A program made the translations under genes and the position numbers. Shown one piece after another: positions 45,668 through 53,900 of a DNA stretch of 64,000 bases (its first letter is position 1; every line of letters begins with the position of its first letter). The stretch spans positions 1 to 64,000 of the forward strand of contig NZ_BBRH01000018.1 in NCBI RefSeq assembly GCF_002090055.1, written 5' to 3'. The notes under the pieces are model-generated. The model searched no databases. It saw nothing but the letters and a program-made list of their open reading frames with translations, and was not told the origin of the DNA. This stretch comes from Demequina sp. NBRC 110051 (lineage in GTDB: Bacteria > Actinomycetota > Actinomycetes > Actinomycetales > Demequinaceae).

Positions 45668-47019
45668 TGCTGCTCCTCGCCGGCCCCCGCCTCGAGCTCC
45701 GTGAGCTCGTCGAGGGCGCGATAGGCCTGGTGGATGGTCTCGGTGGGCTCGACGACGTCGGGCACGATGACGGCGCGCACGGCGGCGCGGCCGGTCTCGA
45801 GGGTCTTCTTGCGGGCGGCCGATGCGAGGGTCGCCTTGGCAAACAGCGCCCGCCACCCCTGGGGTGGGTCGACGGACGGCCAGGCGGCGTCGGCCAGCGC
45901 CTCTTCGATGCGGGCGGTGAGGCTCGGCGCGTCGAGTACGCTCTCGGCGACCACGTGGCGCCACTGGGCGGGGAGGCCGTCGGTGGCGGCGTCGACCCAG
46001 TCCAGCCGCTCGCGCTCCACGGTCGCGATCGACAGCCGCATGGGGGCACGTTCCCCCGCGCTCGCGCCTCGTGCGACGGCCGCTGCAGACTCCGCCCTCG
46101 CCTCGACCCCCGCCGCACGTGCGAGCGCGGTGACCAACTCCTCGGCGTCAGGCAACTGAGGGTCGGCACCCTTGCTCAGGGCCCCGGCCAGCGCGCGGCC
46201 GGCGGAGACCAGGTCCGCGCGCACCGCCTCCGCGGCCACCGACCGCGCGGCAACGGCTCCGGCGAGTTCGGCGCGCAGGATGTCCATGCCGTGCCCGGTC
46301 TTGGCACTCACGGGCATCACCGGCACCTGGGTCATACCGTCGACGGCGAGCAGGCGCTGCAGGTCGCGGGCCACGGCCCACGCGTCCTTGGTGGTGAGGC
46401 GGTCCACGTGGTTGAGCACCACGAGCGACGGGCTGCCGTGGCGCGACGCGGTCTCGAGATACGCGGAGTGCAGCGCGTGGTCGGCGTACTTCTGCGGGTC
46501 CACGACCCACAGCAGCAGGTCCGCCATGGGCACCACGCGGTCCACCACGGCACGGTTCTCGGGGTTCACGGAGTCGTGGTCGGGCAGGTCCAGCAGCACC
46601 ATCCCGCGCAGCTGGTCCTCGTCCGGGTCATCCAGTTGGTCAATCGTGCGCGACAGGCGGCGCTGCGCATCCACGCCCAGCCAGTCCAGCAGCGCGTCGC
46701 CGCGCCCGCCCCACACGGCGGCGCTGACCGCGGACGTCGTGGGCCGCGCCACGCCCGCGACCGCGAACTCGCGGCCCAAGATCGCGTTAAACAGCGTCGA
46801 CTTGCCCGATCCGGTGCCGCCCGCGAGCGCGACCACGGTGTGCTCCACGCCCAACGCCAGGCGCTCGTCGCAGCGCTCGATGGTCGCCGTGACCTCCTCG
46901 CGCACGGACTGCGGGATAGCGTCCGATGCCCACTCCATCGACGAGCGCAGGCGCGCCACGCGCTGGCGCAGCCCCTCGGCCTCGTCGGGCTGCTCGATGG
47001 CCTCGAACTGGATGGTCAC
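45664..47019 (-). CDS. Dynamin-like GTPase, partner B
   Basis: This 451-residue protein has a GTPase domain: G1 AGGTGSGKST (~68-77), G2 region PTTSAVS, G3 DLPDHDS and G4 NHVD, followed by SAKTGHG in the G5 position. The rest is predicted helical (Ala/Arg/Glu-rich) and has only one weak hydrophobic stretch. Actinobacteria commonly carry such GTPases as adjacent pairs; membrane or division roles are known for Streptomyces DynA/DynB, but equivalence is not shown here. It overlaps its partner upstream and proC downstream by 4 bp each. Confidence 0.85.
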   Translation of the reverse strand: MTIQFEAIEQPDEAEGLRQRVARLRSSMEWASDAIPQSVREEVTATIERCDERLALGVEHTVVALAGGTGSGKSTLFNAILGREFAVAGVARPTTSAVSAAVWGGRGDALLDWLGVDAQRRLSRTIDQLDDPDEDQLRGMVLLDLPDHDSVNPENRAVVDRVVPMADLLLWVVDPQKYADHALHSAYLETASRHGSPSLVVLNHVDRLTTKDAWAVARDLQRLLAVDGMTQVPVMPVSAKTGHGMDILRAELAGAVAARSVAAEAVRADLVSAGRALAGALSKGADPQLPDAEELVTALARAAGVEARAESAAAVARGASAGERAPMRLSIATVERERLDWVDAATDGLPAQWRHVVAESVLDAPSLTARIEEALADAAWPSVDPPQGWRALFAKATLASAARKKTLETGRAAVRAVIVPDVVEPTETIHQAYRALDELTELEAGAGEEQQ

Positions 47020-48605
47020 AGCAGACCCCGCAGCTCGGCGCGGCGCAGGCGCACGGTCGAGGACGCCTCGGCCGTGAGGCTCGGCACGTCCGTGGGCCTC
47101 ATCATGTCCAGGGCCTCGCGGTTGATGCAGTACCGCCGCGCGCCAGTGAGTTCCGCGCGCGCGAGGTGGATGGGCTCGGACAGGCTCGGGGCGACCAGCA
47201 CGCCCAGGACGGTGCGGGCTTCCTCAACCCCCAGAGCGGCGCACGCCATCGCCACGGCGAGCCCCTCCTCGCCTACGATCTCGGCGCCGCGAGCGGCGCC
47301 GGGAAGCCTCATCACCTGCTCACCGCACTTCGTTACCCAAGCCCGTGCGGCATCGGCCGCCCGTCGTTCCCGGATGACACGAGCATCGCGAGCGTCGCGC
47401 CGCGAGGCGAGCCACACGCCCGGCGACTCGTCGCCATCCGTCAGGGTCTCCACCATTGACGTGGCGGCATCGGCGGCGGCGAGCGCGAGGACCGCCTCCA
47501 CCGACTCGAGCAGATCCTTGTGAATGTCGCGCAGGACGGCGTCGCGACGCTCGCGCGCATGGCGGCGCTTGGCCCAGGCTGAGTGACGCAGCTTGTGCAG
47601 CGGGCCACCCTCGGACGAGGCCGCCTCCCAGCGTGCCGACAGCGATCCCGTGGAGATCTCGAGGTACCACTCGGATCCGCCCTTGGCCTCGGCGTGCGCG
47701 GCGCAGCGACGCACCTCGGACCGTACCTCGCGGGCAGCCGCGGTTTGGTCGTCCATGCGCTCGGCGAGGGTCTCGAGCCACTCCTTGAGCGACTCCGTGG
47801 CGCCGTGCATGGTGCGCTCGACGATGGTGGCGGCCGATGCGGCGGCGACGCCCTCGAGCCAGCGCCCCAGCCCCTCGACCACGTCGTGGGGAAGCTCGGC
47901 TCCGCCCACCTCGTCCTCGGGAATCACGAACAGCGGCAACGACTCGAGTTGCTCGGCGGCCAGGCGCTCGACGAGCTCGCGGCGCACCTGGGCGGCGACA
48001 TCGGCCGTCACGCGGTTGAGCACCATGGCAATCGAGGCGCCGCGCTCGGCGCCCCGGCGCAGCGCGTCCCACGGCACCGCGTCGCCGTAGCGCGCGGCGG
48101 TCGTGACGAAGATCCACAGGTCGGCGGCCTCGAGCAGCTTCTCGGCGACGTCGCGATTCTCGCCGCGCACCGAGTCGAGGTCAGGAGAGTCGACCAGCGC
48201 GAGCCCGCGCGGCACGGCGTCGGTCGCGATGACCTCGGAGCCGTCCGCCACGGAGGTCAGCACTTCGGCGTCCAGCGGGTGGTGGAAGACGTGCGGCACG
48301 CGAGTGGTGGGCCGGAGCACTCCCGCGGGCGTCAACGGCTCGCCTAGCAGGGCATTCACGACGGTCGACTTGCCCGCGCCCGTGGATCCCGCGACCACCA
48401 CGACGGCCGGGGAGGCCTCCTCGCGCACGCGCGGGATGAGGTGGTGGTCGAGCTGGTCGACCATGTGTGCGACCAGCTCGCGGGTGGCTTCCGCATCCCC
48501 CAGGGGGATCGGCAACTCGACGCCGCCGACCACGCGGCGCGTGTCGACGAGAGCGTCGAGCAGCGCGCCGGGGTACGACCACGTCTTGATGGGGCGGATC
48601 GACAT
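47016..48605 (-). CDS. Dynamin-like GTPase, partner A
   Basis: This 529-residue protein has G1 AGSTGAGKST (~72-81), RPTTRVP as the G2 switch, G3 DSPDLDS and G4 NRVT (Asp of NKxD replaced), then a long helical region with many Arg/Glu/Ala and SEWYLEISTGSL. Loss of the G4 Asp suggests relaxed guanine specificity or a regulatory subunit role beside the intact partner. ATG 48605 has GGAGG nine bases upstream. It is the first gene of the three-gene unit GTPase-GTPase-proC. Confidence 0.85.
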   Translation of the reverse strand: MSIRPIKTWSYPGALLDALVDTRRVVGGVELPIPLGDAEATRELVAHMVDQLDHHLIPRVREEASPAVVVVAGSTGAGKSTVVNALLGEPLTPAGVLRPTTRVPHVFHHPLDAEVLTSVADGSEVIATDAVPRGLALVDSPDLDSVRGENRDVAEKLLEAADLWIFVTTAARYGDAVPWDALRRGAERGASIAMVLNRVTADVAAQVRRELVERLAAEQLESLPLFVIPEDEVGGAELPHDVVEGLGRWLEGVAAASAATIVERTMHGATESLKEWLETLAERMDDQTAAAREVRSEVRRCAAHAEAKGGSEWYLEISTGSLSARWEAASSEGGPLHKLRHSAWAKRRHARERRDAVLRDIHKDLLESVEAVLALAAADAATSMVETLTDGDESPGVWLASRRDARDARVIRERRAADAARAWVTKCGEQVMRLPGAARGAEIVGEEGLAVAMACAALGVEEARTVLGVLVAPSLSEPIHLARAELTGARRYCINREALDMMRPTDVPSLTAEASSTVRLRRAELRGLL

Positions 48606-48707
48606 GCCGCGCGCTACCTCCGTCCTCAGGCTTCGAACAGGCTACCGTGCCTGGTCCGCCGTCTATTATCGCCGGTTCGCACGGCCTTCGTTGGACGGCT
48701 GTATGTA

Positions 48708-48721
48708 GGCCGATGCCGTGG
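48708..48721 (+). repeat. Exact copy of the 14-bp intergenic element
   Basis: The exact GGCCGATGCCGTGG lies in the 166-bp spacer between the GTPase gene start and tRNA-Arg. No other feature is seen there apart from the likely promoters of both. Confidence 0.8.
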
Positions 48722-48771
48722 GCGGCTCACGCTTCCCACTACCCTGGTCGTGGTCGGCTTTTTGCCGCCAC

Positions 48772-48844
<73 letters not shown>

Positions 48845-48863
48845 CCTCTCGCTTCGCATCCGC

Positions 48864-49163
48864 CTAGTCCTCGAGTTCCCACAGGCGGGGATGGATCTCG
48901 AGATCGTCTCCGACCTCGTCCGCGAGCCCGGCCAGCACCTCCTCGGCCATCTGCACGTGGGCGTCACGCGCCTGCGCCGACTTCCAGCCGTCGAGGTGGT
49001 CGAACTGCGCGTTGAAATGACGCGCCCAGGCGCGAATGGTCGCCGCGAGGGGTGCCGATAACTCAAGATCGTCGCGCTCGAGCATCCCGCCTTCGAGCCA
49101 CCACAGCGGCCAGCCGCAGCTGTAGTCGTTCATCACGCGAATGCCCCGGTGCCCGTCGATCAC
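48864..49163 (-). CDS. Small orphan protein coupled to the LacI gene
   Basis: This 99-residue acidic protein has three Trp near the start (CGWPLWWLEGG), then a helical stretch (LAATIRAWARHFNAQFDHLDGW) and the ending DDLEIHPRLWELED. I do not recognise a family. The GTG start at 49163 overlaps the LacI stop (GTGA), so it should be translated with the last genes of the sugar operon; a start at Met11 (MNDYSCGW) is possible. No signal peptide or membrane helix. Its role is unknown. Confidence 0.7.
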   Translation of the reverse strand: MIDGHRGIRVMNDYSCGWPLWWLEGGMLERDDLELSAPLAATIRAWARHFNAQFDHLDGWKSAQARDAHVQMAEEVLAGLADEVGDDLEIHPRLWELED

Positions 49164-50182
49164 GCGCCTGCCCCCACGCGCCGGGCCGACTCGCGCTCGA
49201 TGAGGTGCGCGGGCAGCGGCGTGTCCACCGTGGGCTCGCCGTCCTCCTCAAGCGCCACCAGCACCTTTTGCACCATCATCTGGCCCAGCGCCGCGAAGTC
49301 CTGGCGCACCGTCGTTAGCGGCGGGTAGAGGTAGGCGGCCTCGGGGATGTCGTCGAAGCCCACGAGCGAGACGTCGCGCGGCACCTCGAGCCCGCGGTGG
49401 CGCAGGGCCGACATGAGGCCGATGGCCATCTGGTCGTTGGCGACAAAGATCGCGTCACCAGCCTCGACGGCAAGGCGCTCCCCGACCTCGTATCCCGAAC
49501 GTGCGGACCAGTCGCCGCGCAGCGGATCGACCGCCTCGAGCCTGCGCTCGGCGAGTTCGTCGCGCCATCCGCGCTCGCGCTCTGCGGCGTCGGACGCCCG
49601 CTCGGGCCCGGCGAGGTGCAGCACACGCGCGTGGCCCAGCTCCGCGAGGTGGCGTACGGCGGCCCGCGCGCCGCGGTACTGGTCGATCTGGACCACCTGG
49701 GGCGAGCGCCGCGGGGTGGAGGCGGCGGCGACGAGCGGCACGTTGAGGTCGAGCGCCTGCACGGCCTCGAGAGCGGTGGCGTCGGTGAGGATCAGGACCA
49801 CGGCATCGACCCGCTGGCGCAGCAGCCCCTCGACGGTGGCGCGGATCGTGGCCGGTTCGGCGTCGGCCGATCGCGCCGCATCCACGCTGTAGCGCGCCGC
49901 ACGGGCCGCGATGTTGAAGTGCATCGCGATCGACGTGGGGCCGAAGTCGGCGACCGCGGGCGTGACGAGCCCCAGGGTGCGGGTGCGACGGGTGACGAGT
50001 GCGCGCGCGGCCGGCGAGGGGCTGTACCGCAGCTGCTTCATCGCCTGTTCCACGCGCTCCTTGGTCGCGGGGCGCACGTTGGGCATGCCGTTGATCACGC
50101 GAGAGACGGTCTGGTGGGACACGCCAGCCAGGCGCGCGACATCGAAGATGTTCGCGGCGCGTGCCGGCTTGTCCTGGGCCAC
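49160..50182 (-). CDS. LacI-family sugar-responsive repressor
   Basis: This 340-residue regulator has an N-terminal helix-turn-helix and hinge (IFDVARLAGVSHQTVSRVINGM and YSPSPAARALVT) and a periplasmic-binding-type sugar domain (VFVAND-like IFVANDQMAIGLMSAL, SLVGFDDIPEAAYLYPPLTTVRQ). It is the sixth gene of the leftward ABC operon and probably represses it through the LacI-type boxes at 56663-56692. GTG 50182 has GAGGGG six bases upstream and lies 12 bp after the second ATPase gene. Confidence 0.93.
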   Translation of the reverse strand: MAQDKPARAANIFDVARLAGVSHQTVSRVINGMPNVRPATKERVEQAMKQLRYSPSPAARALVTRRTRTLGLVTPAVADFGPTSIAMHFNIAARAARYSVDAARSADAEPATIRATVEGLLRQRVDAVVLILTDATALEAVQALDLNVPLVAAASTPRRSPQVVQIDQYRGARAAVRHLAELGHARVLHLAGPERASDAAERERGWRDELAERRLEAVDPLRGDWSARSGYEVGERLAVEAGDAIFVANDQMAIGLMSALRHRGLEVPRDVSLVGFDDIPEAAYLYPPLTTVRQDFAALGQMMVQKVLVALEEDGEPTVDTPLPAHLIERESARRVGAGA

Positions 50183-50194
50183 CTCGGTCCCCTC

Positions 50195-51712
50195 CTACGC
50201 TTCCGGAAGGTCCGGCTGGGCGACGAGGGCCATGAGCGTGTCGGGGTTCAGGCTAGCCGCGGCGACCGTCTCCGCAACCTCCCCCTCGCGCAGGATCGCG
50301 ACGCGGTCACCCACGCGCAGCACCTCCTCGAGCTCGGCGGAGATGAAGACCACCGACAACCCGTTGTCGGCGAGCTCTCCCACCAGCCGCTGAATCTCGA
50401 CCTTGGCGCCCACGTCGATGCCGCGGGTGGGCTCGTCGAGCACGATCACGCGGGGGCTGAGCGCGAGCAGCCGGGCGAGCATGACCTTCTGCTGGTTGCC
50501 ACCGGAGAGCGTGCGGACGGGACGGTCGGGGTCGGCCGGCTTGATGCCGAGCGCCTCGATCCAGGAGAGCGCGAGCTCGCGACGCCGGGGCGCGGAGATG
50601 GGGTGCAGCGCACCCTGCTGCGCCTGCAGCGCAAGCACGATGTTGTCCTCGATCGACAAGTCGCCAATGAGTCCCTCGGTGCGCCGGTTCTCCGACGAGT
50701 ACACGACGCCCAGGTTCATCGCGTGACGCGGCGAGTCGAGCCTTGCGGGCTGGCCCTCGATGCGGATGATCCCCGCATGCGCGCGGTCCACGCCTGTGAG
50801 CGCCCGCGCGAGTTCCGTACGCCCCGATCCCAGCAGCCCGGCGACGCCCAGCACCTCGCCCTCGGCGATGTCGACGTCCGCGTTCGCGATGCCGGGGGTG
50901 CGCGTGAGGCCGCGCGCCGACAGCACCGGGTCCGCGGGCATCTCCGGCTCCACCACATGCTCGCGCGGGGCGATCTCGGCGACGTCCCGGCCCAGCATCT
51001 TCTTCACGAGGTCGATGCGCAGCAGCTCCGTGGTGAGGTACTCCCCCACCAGCTGCCCGTCGCGCAGCACCGTGATGCGGTCGCTCATCTCGTAGACCTG
51101 GTCAAGGAAGTGGCTCACGAACAGGATCGCGACGCCACGCTCCTTGAGCTCGCGGATCACGCGGAACAGTTCGGCGACCTCGTCGAGGTCGAGGCTCGAG
51201 GTGGGCTCGTCGAGCACCAACACCCTGACGTCCGTGGAGATGGCGCGGGCGATCGCGACCAGCTGCTGGACGGCCAACGGGTAGCGCCCCAGCGGCGATG
51301 CAGGGTCAACGTCGAGCCCCAGGCCGGATAGCACCGCCGCGGCGTCGCGGCGCATGGTGCGGTGGTCGATGACCCCCCATCGGCGCGGCTCACGACCCAG
51401 GAAGATGTTCTCCGCGACCGACAGGTTCTCGAGCAGGTCCACCTCCTGGTAGACCGTCGATACGCCCGCGTCCTGGGCGTCGCGAGGGCCGCCAAAGCGA
51501 CGCTCAGAACCGCCAATCACGACCGTGCCCTCGTCGAGCGCGAGCGCCCCGGTGAGGGCCTTGATCAGCGTGGACTTGCCGGCGCCGTTCTCGCCCATGA
51601 GCGAGTGCACCTCGCCGGGGAACATGCGAAAGTCCACACCGTCCAGCGCGGTGAAGGCCCCAAAGCGCACGGTGGCACCCGCGATCTGTACCAGCGCCTG
51701 TGCCTCGCTCAC
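50195..51712 (-). CDS. Second sugar ABC transporter ATPase (double ABC domain)
   Basis: This 505-residue protein has two ABC modules as in MglA/YtfR: Walker A GENGAGKST and GLLGSGRTE (degenerate, normal for the second module), DEPTSSLD and DEPTRGID, and signature LSGGNQQKVMLARLL. It is homologous to, but clearly distinct from, the ATPase at 53897, so this operon encodes two. The start is uncertain: GTG 51712 begins right at the fold; ATG 51733 or 51745 would add a few residues overlapping the intergenic repeat. A strong hairpin separates it from the permeases. Confidence 0.9.
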   Translation of the reverse strand: MSEAQALVQIAGATVRFGAFTALDGVDFRMFPGEVHSLMGENGAGKSTLIKALTGALALDEGTVVIGGSERRFGGPRDAQDAGVSTVYQEVDLLENLSVAENIFLGREPRRWGVIDHRTMRRDAAAVLSGLGLDVDPASPLGRYPLAVQQLVAIARAISTDVRVLVLDEPTSSLDLDEVAELFRVIRELKERGVAILFVSHFLDQVYEMSDRITVLRDGQLVGEYLTTELLRIDLVKKMLGRDVAEIAPREHVVEPEMPADPVLSARGLTRTPGIANADVDIAEGEVLGVAGLLGSGRTELARALTGVDRAHAGIIRIEGQPARLDSPRHAMNLGVVYSSENRRTEGLIGDLSIEDNIVLALQAQQGALHPISAPRRRELALSWIEALGIKPADPDRPVRTLSGGNQQKVMLARLLALSPRVIVLDEPTRGIDVGAKVEIQRLVGELADNGLSVVFISAELEEVLRVGDRVAILREGEVAETVAAASLNPDTLMALVAQPDLPEA

Positions 51713-51724
51713 CGGGCCATCTTG

Positions 51725-51738
51725 GCACGGCATCGGCC
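51725..51738 (-). repeat. Near-exact copy of the 14-bp element
   Basis: GCACGGCATCGGCC matches the reverse element at 13 of 14 positions, just upstream of the chosen GTG start of the second ATPase gene. Confidence 0.6.
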
Positions 51739-51763
51739 CGGGCATTTGAGCCCCCGCCGCGGG

Positions 51764-51802
51764 CGCGGCGGCGCGTGGGTGTGCGCCCGCCGCGCCGCCG
51801 CG
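51764..51802 (-). other. Intercistronic hairpin before the second ATPase gene
   Basis: CGCGGCGGCGCG (51764-51775) and CGCGCCGCCGCG (51791-51802) are perfect 12-bp arms with a 15-base loop, in the 95-bp gap between permease and second ATPase. It may reduce transcription into, or protect mRNA before, the distal genes. Confidence 0.55.
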
Positions 51803-51807
51803 ATCCG

Positions 51808-52824
51808 TCATGTCTGGCGGTCGGACCGGGCCACGATCGCGCGCTGGACCACGATGAACAGCAGCAGCAGGGCGCCGACGATGATGTGGGTCCAGGCCTG
51901 CTCGGCCCCCATGAACGAGATGATCGTCGTGATGGTGGCGAATACGAACACGCCGACCATCGAGCCGAGCACGTAACCGCGCCCGCCCGTCAGGAGCGTG
52001 CCGCCGATCACCACACACGCGATGACGTCCAACTCGGTGCCGATGCCGTAGCGCGGGTAGCCGGCGCCCGAGTAGGCGGTCAGCAACAGACCGGCGAGCC
52101 CGCCGCACAGCCCGGAGATCACGTAGACCATGACCTTGGTGCGCGCCACGGACAGGCCCATGAGGCGCGCCGACTGCTCCGATCCGCCGATCGCGTAGAC
52201 CGTGCGGCCAAAGCGGGTGACGGCCATCACGATGGCGCCGGCAGCAACCACCACGAGCGCGATGATGCCGGTGGGCGTGATGTACCACTCGCCGATGAGG
52301 AAGCGGGTCTGCTGCAGCCACAGGATGGGCGGGTTCTCGACGCGGATCGAGGACAGGCTCACCACATAGGCGAGGCCGCGCCCGAGGAACAGTCCCGCGA
52401 GCGAGGCGATGAACGGCTGCACATTGAAGTACTGCACCAGCACACCAATCAGCGTGCCGATCGCTGCGCCGCCGGCGAGCATGACGGGCACCACGATCCA
52501 CACAGGGATGCCGCTGGCGAGCATCTGGGCACCAAGGATGCCGGTGAACGCCATGACCGAGCCGACGGACAGGTCGATGCCGCCGGTAACGATCACGAAC
52601 GTCATGCCGACCGCGAGCACCAGCAGGTACGCGTGATCCAGGAGCAGCGCCGAGAGGTTGCGGGGCGTGAGGAAGTTGCCGAACTCGACCTGCGCGCCGA
52701 TCAGCAGCACGATCAGGATCGCGATCGCCGCAAGGGTGGGCAGCACGGACGCGCGACGCGCCGCGAAGGTGCGCACGCGGTCCATGGTGGAGACCTCGGG
52801 GGTCTCGGTCACGACGGCAGTCAT
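51808..52824 (-). CDS. Sugar ABC transporter permease (YjfF-like)
   Basis: This 338-residue permease of the BPD_transp_2 (RbsC/YtfT/YjfF) type has about nine membrane helices and the signatures GMTFVIVTGGIDLSVGSVMAF, NVQPFIASLAGLFLGRG and the ATPase-contact loop FGRTVYAIGGSEQSARLMGL. It pairs with the permease encoded just upstream, as YjfF does with YtfT in E. coli. ATG 52824 overlaps the previous stop by 4 bp. Confidence 0.92.
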   Translation of the reverse strand: MTAVVTETPEVSTMDRVRTFAARRASVLPTLAAIAILIVLLIGAQVEFGNFLTPRNLSALLLDHAYLLVLAVGMTFVIVTGGIDLSVGSVMAFTGILGAQMLASGIPVWIVVPVMLAGGAAIGTLIGVLVQYFNVQPFIASLAGLFLGRGLAYVVSLSSIRVENPPILWLQQTRFLIGEWYITPTGIIALVVVAAGAIVMAVTRFGRTVYAIGGSEQSARLMGLSVARTKVMVYVISGLCGGLAGLLLTAYSGAGYPRYGIGTELDVIACVVIGGTLLTGGRGYVLGSMVGVFVFATITTIISFMGAEQAWTHIIVGALLLLFIVVQRAIVARSDRQT

Positions 52825-53900
52825 GCCGCCACCTCCTCATGCTTCTTGGCGGCCGATGCCGCACCTGGGCCCGTAGGCGGCTCGCCTGACGAGGGCGTAC
52901 GGCGCATCCGGGCCGATGCCGCACGTCCCCACGCGTGCACGCGGGGCGACTGCACGAGCACCACGATCACGACGACGACGGCGAAGAACACGGGGCTCTG
53001 GGCCGGCGGGACGCCGAAGAACTGAATGGTCTTGTCGAGCGTGGTGACCGTCAGCACACCGATGACGGTGCCCGCGATCGAGAACTTGCCGCCCATCAAA
53101 CTGGTGCCACCGAGCACCACGGCGAGGATCGCGTAGAGCTCGATGAGGTAGCCGGCGTTGTTCGAATCCGCCGCCATGGTGTTGGAGGCGTTGATGATGC
53201 CCGCGACTCCCGCAAGCAATCCGGACACCATGTACGCGGCCCAGATAATGCCGCGCGAGCGCACGCCCGCGAGGCGCGAGGCCTCGGGGTTGATGCCGAC
53301 CGACTCGGTGAGCATGCCCAGCGCGGTGCGTCGCTCGACGAGCGCCACGATCGCGACCACCGCGACCCAGATGAAGAAAGCGACCGGCAGCAGGATCAGG
53401 TAGCCGTTGGACAGGAACTTGTAGGGCGCGCTCGTCACCGTCGTGATCGCGCCGCCCGTGATGAGCAGCGCCACGCCGCGGCCGGCAAGCATCAGCACGA
53501 GCGTCGCGATGATGGGCTGGATACCGAGCACCGAGACGAGGAAGCCGTTCCAGGCACCCAGCACGAGTGCCACCAGCACGGCGACCACGATGGCGACGGT
53601 CACGGTGCCCAGGCTCCCTGGGTCGGGAGAGTCCGCGATGATCGTGAGCGACACCGCGCCCGAGACCGCCATGACGGCACCCACCGAGAGGTCGATGCCG
53701 CGGGTGGCGATGACGAGCGTCATGCCCAGCGCGACCAGCATCAGGGGAGCGCTCTCACGGAGGATGGTCACGGGGTTGCCGTAAAGGTCGCCGTCGCGCA
53801 TGGTGACCTTGGCGAAGTTGGGGTTCGCGATGACGTTGACCACGACGAGCGTGACCAGGGCCGCGACGGGCCAGAACAGGCGATGCTTCAGGAGGGTCAT
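52821..53900 (-). CDS. Sugar ABC transporter permease (YtfT-like)
   Basis: This 359-residue permease of the same family as its neighbour has GMTLVIATRGIDLSVGAVMAV, GIQPIIATLVLMLAGRGVALL and the ATPase-contact loop in GMLTESVGINPEASRLAGV. The N-terminal first helix is FWPVAALVTLVVVNVIA. The C-terminal ~30 residues (AASARMRRTPSSGEPPTGPG...) are a cytoplasmic tail whose codons include two GGCCGATGCCG strings. ATG 53900 overlaps the ATPase stop by 4 bp. Confidence 0.92.
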   Translation of the reverse strand: MTLLKHRLFWPVAALVTLVVVNVIANPNFAKVTMRDGDLYGNPVTILRESAPLMLVALGMTLVIATRGIDLSVGAVMAVSGAVSLTIIADSPDPGSLGTVTVAIVVAVLVALVLGAWNGFLVSVLGIQPIIATLVLMLAGRGVALLITGGAITTVTSAPYKFLSNGYLILLPVAFFIWVAVVAIVALVERRTALGMLTESVGINPEASRLAGVRSRGIIWAAYMVSGLLAGVAGIINASNTMAADSNNAGYLIELYAILAVVLGGTSLMGGKFSIAGTVIGVLTVTTLDKTIQFFGVPPAQSPVFFAVVVVIVVLVQSPRVHAWGRAASARMRRTPSSGEPPTGPGAASAAKKHEEVAA

